DNA of 64,000 nucleotides from a bacterium YEK0313. Its GTDB lineage: Bacteria; Pseudomonadota; Alphaproteobacteria; Rhizobiales; Phreatobacteraceae. The stretch's first letter is position 1. The number at the start of each line of letters is the position of its first letter. The position numbers and the translations under genes were made by a program. Shown here piece after piece: positions 17,035 through 24,540 of the stretch. Below the pieces are notes generated by a model. That model was not told the origin of the DNA and did no database searches. It worked only from the letters and a program-made list of their open reading frames with translations. The stretch covers positions 201,205 to 265,204 of the forward strand of contig CCMO02000003.1 of NCBI GenBank assembly GCA_000751295.2, read 5' to 3'.

Positions 17035-17793
17035 TCAATAGACCGCGCGGCCGCCGGATATGTCGAACACCGCGCCGGTCGAGAAGGCACAGTCCTCGGA
17101 GGAGAGCCACGCGATCATGGCGGCCGCCTCCTCGACCGCCAGGAAGCGGTTCATCGGGATCTTCGACAGCATGAAATCGATATGCTGCTGGCTCATCTGG
17201 TCGAAGATCTCGGTCTTGGCCGCGGCCGGAGTGATGCAATTGACCAGGATGCCCGCGGTCGCCAGCTCCTTGGCGAGCGATTTGGTCAGCCCGATCAGGC
17301 CCGCCTTGGAGGCCGAATAGTGCGAGGCGTTCGGGTTGCCCTCCTTGCCGGCGATGGAGGCGATGTTGACGATGCGGCCATAACCCTTGGCCAGCATCAG
17401 CGGTACGATCGCGCGGCAGGTGAGATAGGGTCCGATCAGGTTGACGTCGACGACGCGGCGCCAGATATCGGGGGCAAGCTCCCAGAGCTTGCCGTTGCCG
17501 CCGGTAATGCCGGCATTGTTGACGAGAATGTCGATGCCGCCGTGGCGGGCGCGCGTCGCCTCGGTCGCCGCGGCGACCGAGGCTTCGTCGGTCAGCTCCA
17601 CGGTATGGACGGAAAGCCCCGCGCCGGCCTTGGCGCCGAGCGCGGACGCAGCCTCGTCGAGCCTTGCCGCATCGATGTCCCAGAGCGCCACCGCCGCGCC
17701 GGAGGCCAGCATGCGTTCGGCGCTGGCATAGCCGATGCCGCGCGCGCCGCCGGTGATGACCGCGGTGCGGCCTGCAAGATCGATGCGATTCAT
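17035..17793 (-). CDS. SDR-family NAD(P)-dependent oxidoreductase
   Basis: Classical short-chain dehydrogenase of 252 residues. Cofactor motif TGGARGIG near residue 15, VNNAG near 88, and the catalytic set Ser (NIASIAG) and YSASK near 155, all present; C-terminus ends FDISGGRAVY. It looks like a 3-oxoacyl-ACP-reductase-like or sugar/secondary-alcohol dehydrogenase; substrate unknown. A GAGGG site lies 8 nt upstream of the ATG. It precedes nasT by about 85 bp on the same strand, so read-through into nasT is possible. Confidence 0.86.
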   Translation of the reverse strand: MNRIDLAGRTAVITGGARGIGYASAERMLASGAAVALWDIDAARLDEAASALGAKAGAGLSVHTVELTDEASVAAATEATRARHGGIDILVNNAGITGGNGKLWELAPDIWRRVVDVNLIGPYLTCRAIVPLMLAKGYGRIVNIASIAGKEGNPNASHYSASKAGLIGLTKSLAKELATAGILVNCITPAAAKTEIFDQMSQQHIDFMLSKIPMNRFLAVEEAAAMIAWLSSEDCAFSTGAVFDISGGRAVY

Positions 17794-17862
17794 GGACGTT
17801 TCCCTCGTGAAGGACCGGCCCTCTCCCGGCGGGGCGCGGGCAGAGCGCGTGCGGTCGGGGCC

Positions 17863-18636
17863 TCAGCGGGTCGCGACGATGAAGAGGCGCGGGAAGGCCA
17901 GAAGCACCTTGCCGTCGCTGGCCGGCGGATAGTGGGGGGTGATCGCCGCCCGGTAGGCGGCCAGATAGGCTTCGCGCTCAGCGGTCTCGAGCAGGGCCAG
18001 GAACGGCCTCAGCCCCGAACCCTTGAACCATTCGACGATGCCGTCGACCCCGTCGAGCGGGTGGTGATAGACCGTACGCCAGACGTCGACGCGCGTCACA
18101 TGCGCCTTCAGCACGCTGTAGTACCAGGATGGCGAGCCGATCGGCGTGCGGCTCGCCTCGGCGGCAGCGAGCTTGGCCGCCCAGGGCCCGGAACGGGCGA
18201 CCTCGCGCATGGCGACATGGCTCGGCTCCTCGAGATTGTCGGGCATCTGGATGGCAAAGCTGCCGCCTTCGGGCAGGAGATCGGCCAGCCGCGGCAGAAT
18301 CGTTTCGTGGCCGCCGATCCACTGGAACACCGCATTCGAATAGATGATGTCGACGGGTGCCGCGGGGTTGGGCCGCCATGTCGTGAGGTCGGCCACCTCG
18401 AAGCTGATATTGCGCAGCCGTGCGCGGGCATTGGTGACCATGTCGGGCGAGGAATCGATGCCGACGATCTCCGCCTTCGGGAAGCGCTGCAGCAGCAGTT
18501 CGGTGGTATTGCCCGGGCCGCAGCCGAGATCGACCACCCGGCGCGGGTCATGGGTCGGCACCGCGGCCAGCAGGTCGCGCGCCGGCCGGGTGCGTTCGTC
18601 CTCGAATTTCACATATTGCTTGGCTGACCAGTCCAT
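17863..18636 (-). CDS. tam: Trans-aconitate 2-methyltransferase
   Basis: SAM-dependent methyltransferase of 257 residues that methylates trans-aconitate, a spontaneous aconitase inhibitor. The N-terminus MDWSAKQYVKFEDERTRPARDLL is the family hallmark; motif I is VVDLGCGPGNTTELL near residue 34, and IIYSNAVFQWI near 97 with WYYSVLKAHVTRVDVWRT near 165 match Tam. I chose the ATG at 18636 since it begins this conserved block; a frame extending to 18714 adds an Arg/Pro-rich stretch typical of non-coding reading. Length fits the family (about 250-260). Confidence 0.93.
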   Translation of the reverse strand: MDWSAKQYVKFEDERTRPARDLLAAVPTHDPRRVVDLGCGPGNTTELLLQRFPKAEIVGIDSSPDMVTNARARLRNISFEVADLTTWRPNPAAPVDIIYSNAVFQWIGGHETILPRLADLLPEGGSFAIQMPDNLEEPSHVAMREVARSGPWAAKLAAAEASRTPIGSPSWYYSVLKAHVTRVDVWRTVYHHPLDGVDGIVEWFKGSGLRPFLALLETAEREAYLAAYRAAITPHYPPASDGKVLLAFPRLFIVATR

Positions 18637-18745
18637 GGCGGGCCTCCTGGCCGGCAGTCGAGCACCGGCCGGCCGCTTTGCCAAGCCCGCAGGCCGTCCT
18701 CCGTCACGGGGCACGCATGCGCTGGCGCTGCGGCCGCGCTGCCGG

Positions 18746-19546
18746 TCAGGCCTTCAGTCCGGCGGCGGCGGCGAGAATAGCCGCGACGATCCGGTCGAGA
18801 TGGCGCTCCGTCGCGGCGGCGACCTCGGTCGCGAAGGTCCAGGGCGGGCTCTCCAGCATGTAGGCGGACTGGGCGAGCTCCATCTGCACCGCGTGCACGC
18901 CCCGTTCCGGCGCGCCGTAGTGGCGGGTGATCCAGCCGCCCTTGAACCGGCCATTGGCGACGAAGCTGAGCCCGGAGGTCTTGGCCGCGCTCACTGCGGC
19001 GTCGGTGATCGCCGGATCGCAGGCGCGGCCGTCATTGGTGCCGATGTTGAACACCGGCAAGGTGCCGGGAAACAGGTTCGGCACGACCGAGCGGATCGAG
19101 TGGCAGTCGTAGAGCACGCAATAGCCGTGGCGGATGCGCGTCGCTTCGATCGCGGCCGCCATGGCGGCGTGGAACGGCTCGAAATAGACTTGGCGGCGGC
19201 GGCCGATCTCGGCGGCATCCGGCTCGGCGCCGTCGCGATAGATCGGCTCGGCGTCGAAGGTCGTGGTCGGGCAGAGCGTCGTGGTGTTCTGGCCCGGATA
19301 AAGCGAAACCCCCGAGGGGTCCCGGTTCACGTCGATCACGAAACGCGAAATGTCCTGGCGCACGATGGTCGCGCCGGTGCGCTGCGCGATGCCGGCATAG
19401 AGCTCGCCGATCCACCAGTCGGTGTCGGGCACCGAGCGGCCGAGATCGTTGAGCGCGACCGAGACCTCGGGCGGAATCATGGTGCCGACATGCGGCTGGC
19501 CGAGGATGAGCGGGCCGTCGCCGGCAATGACGGTAACCGGGTTCAT
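18746..19546 (-). CDS. hutG: N-formylglutamate deformylase
   Basis: N-formylglutamate amidohydrolase of 266 residues, which releases formate and glutamate in the last step of the five-step histidine degradation route. Typical motifs: GQPHVGTMIPPEV near residue 16 (metal/active-site His), IDVNRDPSG near 71, LYDCHSIRS near 144 and GGWITRHYG near 203. A strong AGGAG precedes the ATG by 8 nt. No other hut genes are nearby, so it may serve another formyl-amino-acid pathway, but the family assignment is clear. Confidence 0.9.
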   Translation of the reverse strand: MNPVTVIAGDGPLILGQPHVGTMIPPEVSVALNDLGRSVPDTDWWIGELYAGIAQRTGATIVRQDISRFVIDVNRDPSGVSLYPGQNTTTLCPTTTFDAEPIYRDGAEPDAAEIGRRRQVYFEPFHAAMAAAIEATRIRHGYCVLYDCHSIRSVVPNLFPGTLPVFNIGTNDGRACDPAITDAAVSAAKTSGLSFVANGRFKGGWITRHYGAPERGVHAVQMELAQSAYMLESPPWTFATEVAAATERHLDRIVAAILAAAAGLKA

Positions 19547-19666
19547 GGGTGAAGCTCCTAGCGGGGGCGTCGTCTCGGCGAGGCCATGGAATCGGGACCA
19601 ACCCGATATACCAATGCTCGAGGATTTTCGACGCGCCTGCGGGGAGGGCCGGGCGCCGCCGGCCGC

Positions 19667-20203
19667 TCAGTCGATCTGTTCGTTCGGATAGACGCCCCAG
19701 AGCCGGTTCTGCTCGATCCAGCCGTCGAAACCCTCGCCATAGAAGCGGCACCAGGTGCGGTTGCAGGAGCGCACCTGGCCCTGGACATTGGCCTCGAGCC
19801 GCGCGACGACACGGCTGCCGCCCGCGCGGTCCATCAGCGGCACCAGCTCGGTCTCATGGCCGCGCTGCGCCTGCACGATGCCGGTACGCTTGCCCGACAG
19901 CATCGAATGGAACACCCAGGTCTCGGTGCCGTCGCGATCGCGAATGCGCCGCCAGTTCTCGAATTCGGCGGTCACCTCCACCGGCAGGCCGGCACGCTGG
20001 TAGATCCAGACGACCTCGTGGTCGCGCGTCGGGCCCATGCGGGCATTGACCCGTTCCGACTTCAGGCTGACGAAACGCGGCACCGGCAGACGGGTCTGCG
20101 AACCCAGCGAACCCGTGATCTCCGCCGCTTCGAGGCGGGACGGTCCGGCGAACAGGCTCAGGGCGAGGGCGACGAGGGCCCAACCGGCAAAGGCATGACG
20201 CAT
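19667..20203 (-). CDS. Exported SH3-domain protein
   Basis: Protein of 178 residues with an N-terminal signal peptide (MRHAFAGWALVALALSLFAG, cleavage likely after LEAA) and two bacterial-SH3-like units: VNARMGPTRDHEVVWIYQRAGLPVEV near 60 and a second around 115-150 (VARLEANVQGQVRSC). Such proteins bind peptidoglycan or act in the periplasm; this one matches a family common in Hyphomicrobiales. The ATG at 20203 was chosen because it begins the signal peptide. The D-2-hydroxyacid dehydrogenase gene lies divergently, 185 bp away. Confidence 0.85.
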   Translation of the reverse strand: MRHAFAGWALVALALSLFAGPSRLEAAEITGSLGSQTRLPVPRFVSLKSERVNARMGPTRDHEVVWIYQRAGLPVEVTAEFENWRRIRDRDGTETWVFHSMLSGKRTGIVQAQRGHETELVPLMDRAGGSRVVARLEANVQGQVRSCNRTWCRFYGEGFDGWIEQNRLWGVYPNEQID

Positions 20204-20388
20204 ACGCAACTCACACAAGCTATGCGCGACCGGCCCCGTCCAAAAGACAGGCCAACGGCACGGATCCGACCGCTTTGTCTCGGCCGGGCCTTCTGATAGA
20301 GAGAGCCCGACGGACCCCAAGTCTCGCCCAACAGGGTTAAAACTGATTTGACGCGGCGGCCGGAACAGGTGAATCGAGGACTTAAAGG

Positions 20389-21387
20389 ATGGCGATCCGC
20401 AAGAAGCCGCTCGTCGTCGTGACGCGCAAGCTGCCGGAAACGGTCGAGGCGCGCATGCGCGAGCTCTTCGAGACCCGGTTGAATGTCGACGACTCCGCCA
20501 TGAGCCAGGACGACCTGGCCACCGCGGTCAAGGTTGCCGATGTCATCGTACCGACCGTCACCGACCGGATCGACGCTGCCCTCCTGTCGCAGGCCGGTCC
20601 GCAGCTCCGGCTGATCGCCCAGTTCGGCAACGGCGTCGACAATATCGACGTGGCGACCGCCGTTCAGCGCGGCATCACGGTCACCAACACGCCGGGCGTC
20701 CTGACCGAGGACACCGCCGACATGACCATGGCGCTGATCCTCGCCGTGCCGCGCCGGCTCGCCGAGGGCCTGGAAGTGCTCGAGCACGGCGAGTGGCACG
20801 GCTGGTCGCCGACCTGGATGCTCGGCAAGCGCATCCATGGCAAGCGCCTGGGCATTATCGGCATGGGCCGCATCGGGCGGGCGCTCGCCAAGCGCGCCAG
20901 CGCCTTCGGCATGCAGATCCACTATCACAACCGTCGGCGCCTGCCGGAAAAGATCGAGCAGGAGCTGTCGGCGACCTATTGGGAGAGCCTCGACCAGATG
21001 CTCGCCCGCATGGACATCGTCTCGGTCAACTGCCCGCACACGCCGGCGACCTACCATCTCCTGTCGGCGCGGCGGCTGAAGCTGCTCAGCAAGGACGCCT
21101 TCATCGTCAACACCGCCCGCGGCGAGATCATCGACGAGGTGGCTTTGACGCGCATGATCGAGGCCGGCGATCTCGCCGGCGCCGGGCTCGACGTGTTCGA
21201 GCACGAGCCGGCGGTCAATCCGCGCCTGATCAAGCTCGCCAAGGCGGGCAAGGTGGTGCTGCTGCCGCATATGGGCTCGGCCACGGTCGAGGGCCGCATC
21301 GACATGGGCGAGAAGGTGATCGTCAACATCAAGGCCTTCATGGACGGCCACAAGCCGCCGGACCGCGTGTTGCCGAGCATGCTCTGA
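20389..21387 (+). CDS. D-isomer-specific 2-hydroxyacid dehydrogenase (glyoxylate/hydroxypyruvate reductase type)
   Basis: NAD(P)-dependent enzyme of 332 residues. It has the bilobed layout: catalytic domain 1-110, NAD domain with IIGMGRIGRALAKRA near 158, catalytic Arg in NTARGEIIDE near 240, Glu in VFEHEPAVN near 268 and His in LPHMGSAT near 290. The GEWHGWSPTWMLGKRIHGK stretch is typical of glyoxylate/D-glycerate dehydrogenases of alphaproteobacteria. A GAGG lies about 9 nt before the ATG. It is transcribed alone; a hairpin follows about 125 bp downstream. Confidence 0.9.
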   Translation: MAIRKKPLVVVTRKLPETVEARMRELFETRLNVDDSAMSQDDLATAVKVADVIVPTVTDRIDAALLSQAGPQLRLIAQFGNGVDNIDVATAVQRGITVTNTPGVLTEDTADMTMALILAVPRRLAEGLEVLEHGEWHGWSPTWMLGKRIHGKRLGIIGMGRIGRALAKRASAFGMQIHYHNRRRLPEKIEQELSATYWESLDQMLARMDIVSVNCPHTPATYHLLSARRLKLLSKDAFIVNTARGEIIDEVALTRMIEAGDLAGAGLDVFEHEPAVNPRLIKLAKAGKVVLLPHMGSATVEGRIDMGEKVIVNIKAFMDGHKPPDRVLPSML

Positions 21388-21511
21388 CGGCGGCCGTTTC
21401 GCGTCCTTGGCTCTGCGCCGACGGCCCTGCATGCAAGTCGGCCGCGGTTCGAGGCTCGCTGCGCGCGCACCTCACCGCGCGGCCGACCGCCATGTCGGAG
21501 GCATGACCTGA

Positions 21512-21538
21512 GCCGCTCGAATACCAAGGTCGAGCGGC
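21512..21538. terminator. Hairpin between convergent genes
   Basis: GCCGCTCG at 21512-21519 pairs with CGAGCGGC at 21531-21538, extendable by an inner A-T pair. It lies in the gap between the convergent dehydrogenase and MoeB-like genes, 20 bp from the end of the latter. No U-tract follows. Confidence 0.5.
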
Positions 21539-21557
21539 AATCGATCGGGGAGATGCA

Positions 21558-22343
21558 TCACGCCGGCGCTTCGGCTTTTGCGCCGCTCAGCGGATTGTCG
21601 GGATCCCAGCGGTAGCGGATCGTCTCGAAGCGCATGTCGCGCATGTCGATCATCATCAGCCGGCCGACAAGGCCCTGGCCGAAGCCGACGATCTCGCGGA
21701 TGACCTCCAGCGCCATCATCGAGCCGACCACGCCGGCGAGCGCGCCGATGACGCCGACTTCCGAGCAGGTTGGCACCATGCCGGGCGGCGGGGCGTCGGG
21801 AAACAGGCAGCGATAGGTGGGATTGGGCGTACCGTCGGCACCCTTTTCATGGCCGCGGATGGTGGTGAGCGTCGCGTCGAACGTGCCGATGGCCGCCGTG
21901 ACCAGCGGCTTGCCTTCGTGGAAGCAGGCGTCGGACACGGCATAACGCGTCGAGAAATTGTCCGAGCCGTCGGCGACGAGATCGTAGCCGCGCACCAGTT
22001 CGCGGGCATTGGCCGCGGTCAGCCGGGCGATATGAGCGATCACCTCGACATGCGGATTGAGCCGGCGGATGGCACCGGCCGCGCTTTCCGTCTTGAGCAG
22101 GCCGAGATCGGGCGTGGCATGGATCACCTGGCGCTGCAGGTTGGACAGCGACACCGCATCGTCGTCGACGATGCCGATCGTGCCGACCCCGGCCGCGGCG
22201 AGATAGAGCAGGAGCGGGGCGCCGAGGCCGCCGGCACCGATGACCAGAACCCGAGCCCGGCCGAGCTTCTGCTGGCCCGGGCCGCCGATCTCGCGCAGCA
22301 CGATGTGGCGGGCGTAGCGTTCCAGTTCCTGAGGCGACAGCAT
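21558..22343 (-). CDS. MoeB/ThiF-family adenylyltransferase
   Basis: E1-like enzyme of 261 residues that adenylates the C-terminal Gly of a small sulphur-carrier protein (MoaD or ThiS). The nucleotide motif GAGGLGAPLLLYLAAAGVG is near residue 36, with DDDAVSLSNLQRQ near 60 and DGSDNFSTRY near 128. The conserved Cys in VPTCSEVGVIGALAG is near 186. The usual pair of CxxC zinc motifs is not complete: YRCLFP supplies one Cys and no later CxxC is visible. The ATG at 22343 shares a base with the stop of the decarboxylase beta-subunit gene (TGATG), so the three minus-strand genes are translationally coupled. Confidence 0.87.
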   Translation of the reverse strand: MLSPQELERYARHIVLREIGGPGQQKLGRARVLVIGAGGLGAPLLLYLAAAGVGTIGIVDDDAVSLSNLQRQVIHATPDLGLLKTESAAGAIRRLNPHVEVIAHIARLTAANARELVRGYDLVADGSDNFSTRYAVSDACFHEGKPLVTAAIGTFDATLTTIRGHEKGADGTPNPTYRCLFPDAPPPGMVPTCSEVGVIGALAGVVGSMMALEVIREIVGFGQGLVGRLMMIDMRDMRFETIRYRWDPDNPLSGAKAEAPA

Positions 22344-22939
22344 CAGCCGATCGGCAATCCCAGGGCCTGCCGCACCCTGACCCTGATGGCATGGCCGTCC
22401 CGCGTCGGCAGCACGCGTTCCGTCTCGGCCCGGTCGATCGCGACGACTGCGACCATGGGGCCCTCGCCGATGGCGCCGATGCGGCCGGCGAGCCGCCCGA
22501 CCTCCTCCATATCGGTGATGCGCCGCGTATCGGCAATGCCGCAGGCCTGGGCGACCGCGGCAAGATCGGTGCGGACGGTATGGCTCGCCTGGCCGCCGGT
22601 CTCGCCGTAGAGGCCGTTGTCGAGCACGACAATGCTCAGGTTCTTCGGCTGCTGCAGCGCGATGGTGGCGAAGGAACCCATGCCCATGAGCATTTCGCCG
22701 TCGCCGGTGACGGCAACCACCGGCGTCTCCGGCCGCGCCAGGGCGAGGCCCAGCGCCATGGCCGCCGTGCCGCCCATGGCGCCCCAGAGATAGACGTTGC
22801 GCGGGTGGTCGCCGGCGGCGGCGACGTCATAGGTCGGCGAGCCGAGGCCGGTTACGACCAGGAGATCGCCGCGCTCGGCGAGCAGCCGGGCGACGACGGC
22901 GCGCCGGTCGAGCCGGCTCGAAGAGACTGCATCGCTCAT
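22343..22939 (-). CDS. TPP-dependent decarboxylase, C-terminal (TPP-binding) subunit, ComE/Ppd-like
   Basis: 198-residue protein equal to the C-terminal PP domain of thiamine-diphosphate enzymes, as in sulfopyruvate decarboxylase beta (ComE) or phosphonopyruvate decarboxylase. The TPP/Mg motif reads TGDGEMLMGMG...NLSIVVLDNGLYGETGGQ from about residue 80 (GDG to N). The GAMGG loop near residue 50 is also typical. It starts inside the stop of the alpha-subunit gene (ATGA) and runs into the MoeB-like gene. Substrate is inferred from family and context only; sulfopyruvate is favoured because a sulfolactaldehyde-reductase-like gene lies next door. Confidence 0.85.
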   Translation of the reverse strand: MSDAVSSSRLDRRAVVARLLAERGDLLVVTGLGSPTYDVAAAGDHPRNVYLWGAMGGTAAMALGLALARPETPVVAVTGDGEMLMGMGSFATIALQQPKNLSIVVLDNGLYGETGGQASHTVRTDLAAVAQACGIADTRRITDMEEVGRLAGRIGAIGEGPMVAVVAIDRAETERVLPTRDGHAIRVRVRQALGLPIG

Positions 22940-23484
22940 TTCACGAAGACCTTGGCGCCGATCAGTTGCTGGGCGAGGAGGACGGCGACCGCATTGCCGC
23001 CCTCGAAGGCCATGCGCGCGGCGGCCGCGGCGGTGGGGCCGACCTCCGCTGGCGTCGCGGCGCGCAGGACGTGCACGCCCATCAGGCGGAAGGCGTCCGC
23101 CGTCGCCGTGCCCATCGGCACCTGCCAGGGATTGAACTCGCCCCATTCGCCGCGCATCGTCACGAAGGTAAGGAACGGCCCGCCCATATTGCGGACGAGC
23201 GAGAACATGTTGACGCAGTTGCCGACGCCGGAGGACTGCATCAGGAGGCAGGCGCGGTCGCCGCCGAGCCAGGCGCCCGTCACCAGCGCGACGCCCTCTT
23301 CCTCCGTCGTCAGCGCGATGCTGGTCATGGCCGGGTCGGCATGGACGGCACGGATCAGCTCGGCATGGCCGCCGTCGGGCACATAGGCGACCTGCCTGAC
23401 ATCGGCCGCCTTCAGCGCGGCGAAGAGATCGGCGGGCCAGCCGTCGGGCGAGACATGCGCAGGCTGGGGATGCGGGGCGTTCAT
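22936..23484 (-). CDS. TPP-dependent decarboxylase, N-terminal subunit, ComD/Ppd-like
   Basis: 182-residue protein equal to the N-terminal Pyr domain of TPP decarboxylases (ComD-like). The Glu that activates TPP is in LTTEEEGVALVTGAWLGG near residue 53, followed by LMQSSGVGNCVN near 75. The ATG at 23484 was chosen because it begins the conserved fold; the longer frame to 23976 overlaps the divergent dehydrogenase gene and looks non-coding. The gene overlaps the beta-subunit gene by 4 bp, giving matched expression of the two halves of one heteromeric enzyme. Confidence 0.85.
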   Translation of the reverse strand: MNAPHPQPAHVSPDGWPADLFAALKAADVRQVAYVPDGGHAELIRAVHADPAMTSIALTTEEEGVALVTGAWLGGDRACLLMQSSGVGNCVNMFSLVRNMGGPFLTFVTMRGEWGEFNPWQVPMGTATADAFRLMGVHVLRAATPAEVGPTAAAAARMAFEGGNAVAVLLAQQLIGAKVFVK

Positions 23485-23575
23485 CGGCTCGTTAGGCTCT
23501 CTTGAGGCAAGGCTCGGGACAGCCACGATGGCGCCCGGCGCGACCCGAAACAAGAGTGGCAGCGGGAGGACAGGC

Positions 23576-24487
23576 ATGACCGTCGGATTCATCGGGCTCG
23601 GACGCATGGGACGGGGCATGGCCTCGAACCTCCAGACCAAGGGCTTCCAGCTCGTCGTGCACGATGTCGCGGAAACGCCGATCGTCGCGCTCGAGGCGCT
23701 CGGCGCCCGGCGCGGCACACCGGCCGCGATCGCTGCCGAGGCCGATATCGTGGTCACCATGCTGCCGACCGGCCGCGAGGTCGGCGAGGTGGTGCTGGCG
23801 CCGGGCGGCGTCCTGGACCATGCCCGGCCGGGCACGCTGATCCTGGACATGTCGACCATCGATCCGGACACCACCGACCGGCTGCACGCCGAAACGCGCC
23901 GGCGCGGCATGACCGCGGTCGATGCCCCGGTCGGACGCCTTGCCTGGCATGCCGACCGCGGCGAGAGCCTGTTCATGGTCGGCGCCGACGATGCCGACTA
24001 CCAGCGCGTCCTGCCGCTGCTGAAGGCCATGGGCACCACCATCCACCATTCCGGCGGCCCAGGCGCGGGCACGCGCATGAAGCTCGTCAACAACTACCTC
24101 GCCATCATCCTCTGCCAGCTCAACGCCGAGGCGCTGTCGCTGTCGCAGCGGTTCGGGCTCGACCTCGCCCGGACGCTGGACGTGCTCTACGGCACCACAG
24201 CGACCAATGGCCAGCTCAAGGTCAACTGGCCGAACAAGGTGCTGGCCGGCGACACCGAACCCGGCTTTACCATCGACCTCGCCCATAAGGACCTGTCGCT
24301 GATCGTCCAGGCCGCCAATGCGGCGCGCGTCCCGGTGCCGGTCGCGGCCGCTGCGCGCGAGGCCTTCTCCACGGCACGGGCGCGGGGCTACGGCCAGAAC
24401 GACTTCTCCGCCATGGTCGACGTGCTCTGCGACATGGCGCAGATCGAGCGGGCGCGGCTGCCGGACGGTTACAAGCCGCCAGCCTGA
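23576..24487 (+). CDS. Beta-hydroxyacid dehydrogenase resembling sulfolactaldehyde reductase (YihU-like)
   Basis: NAD(P)-dependent enzyme of 303 residues of the 3-hydroxyisobutyrate dehydrogenase family. Cofactor motif GFIGLGRMGRGMASN begins at residue 4; catalytic Lys lies in RMKLVNNYLAI near 167. Compared with E. coli YihU from memory, it shares DxPVGR, KLxNNY, WPNKVL and IDLAHKDL; the DAPVGR Arg, which in YihU contacts the sulfonate, is present, but the YihU Ser after NNYM is Ala here. A GGAGG site sets the start at 23576. Divergent from the ComDE-like decarboxylase, 91 bp away. Alternative: dehydrogenase of another short hydroxyacid. Confidence 0.8.
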   Translation: MTVGFIGLGRMGRGMASNLQTKGFQLVVHDVAETPIVALEALGARRGTPAAIAAEADIVVTMLPTGREVGEVVLAPGGVLDHARPGTLILDMSTIDPDTTDRLHAETRRRGMTAVDAPVGRLAWHADRGESLFMVGADDADYQRVLPLLKAMGTTIHHSGGPGAGTRMKLVNNYLAIILCQLNAEALSLSQRFGLDLARTLDVLYGTTATNGQLKVNWPNKVLAGDTEPGFTIDLAHKDLSLIVQAANAARVPVPVAAAAREAFSTARARGYGQNDFSAMVDVLCDMAQIERARLPDGYKPPA

Positions 24488-24540
24488 CGGGGTCACGACG
24501 GGGGCTTGCGGGCGCGGCGGCAAGACGGCACGACTGGGAC

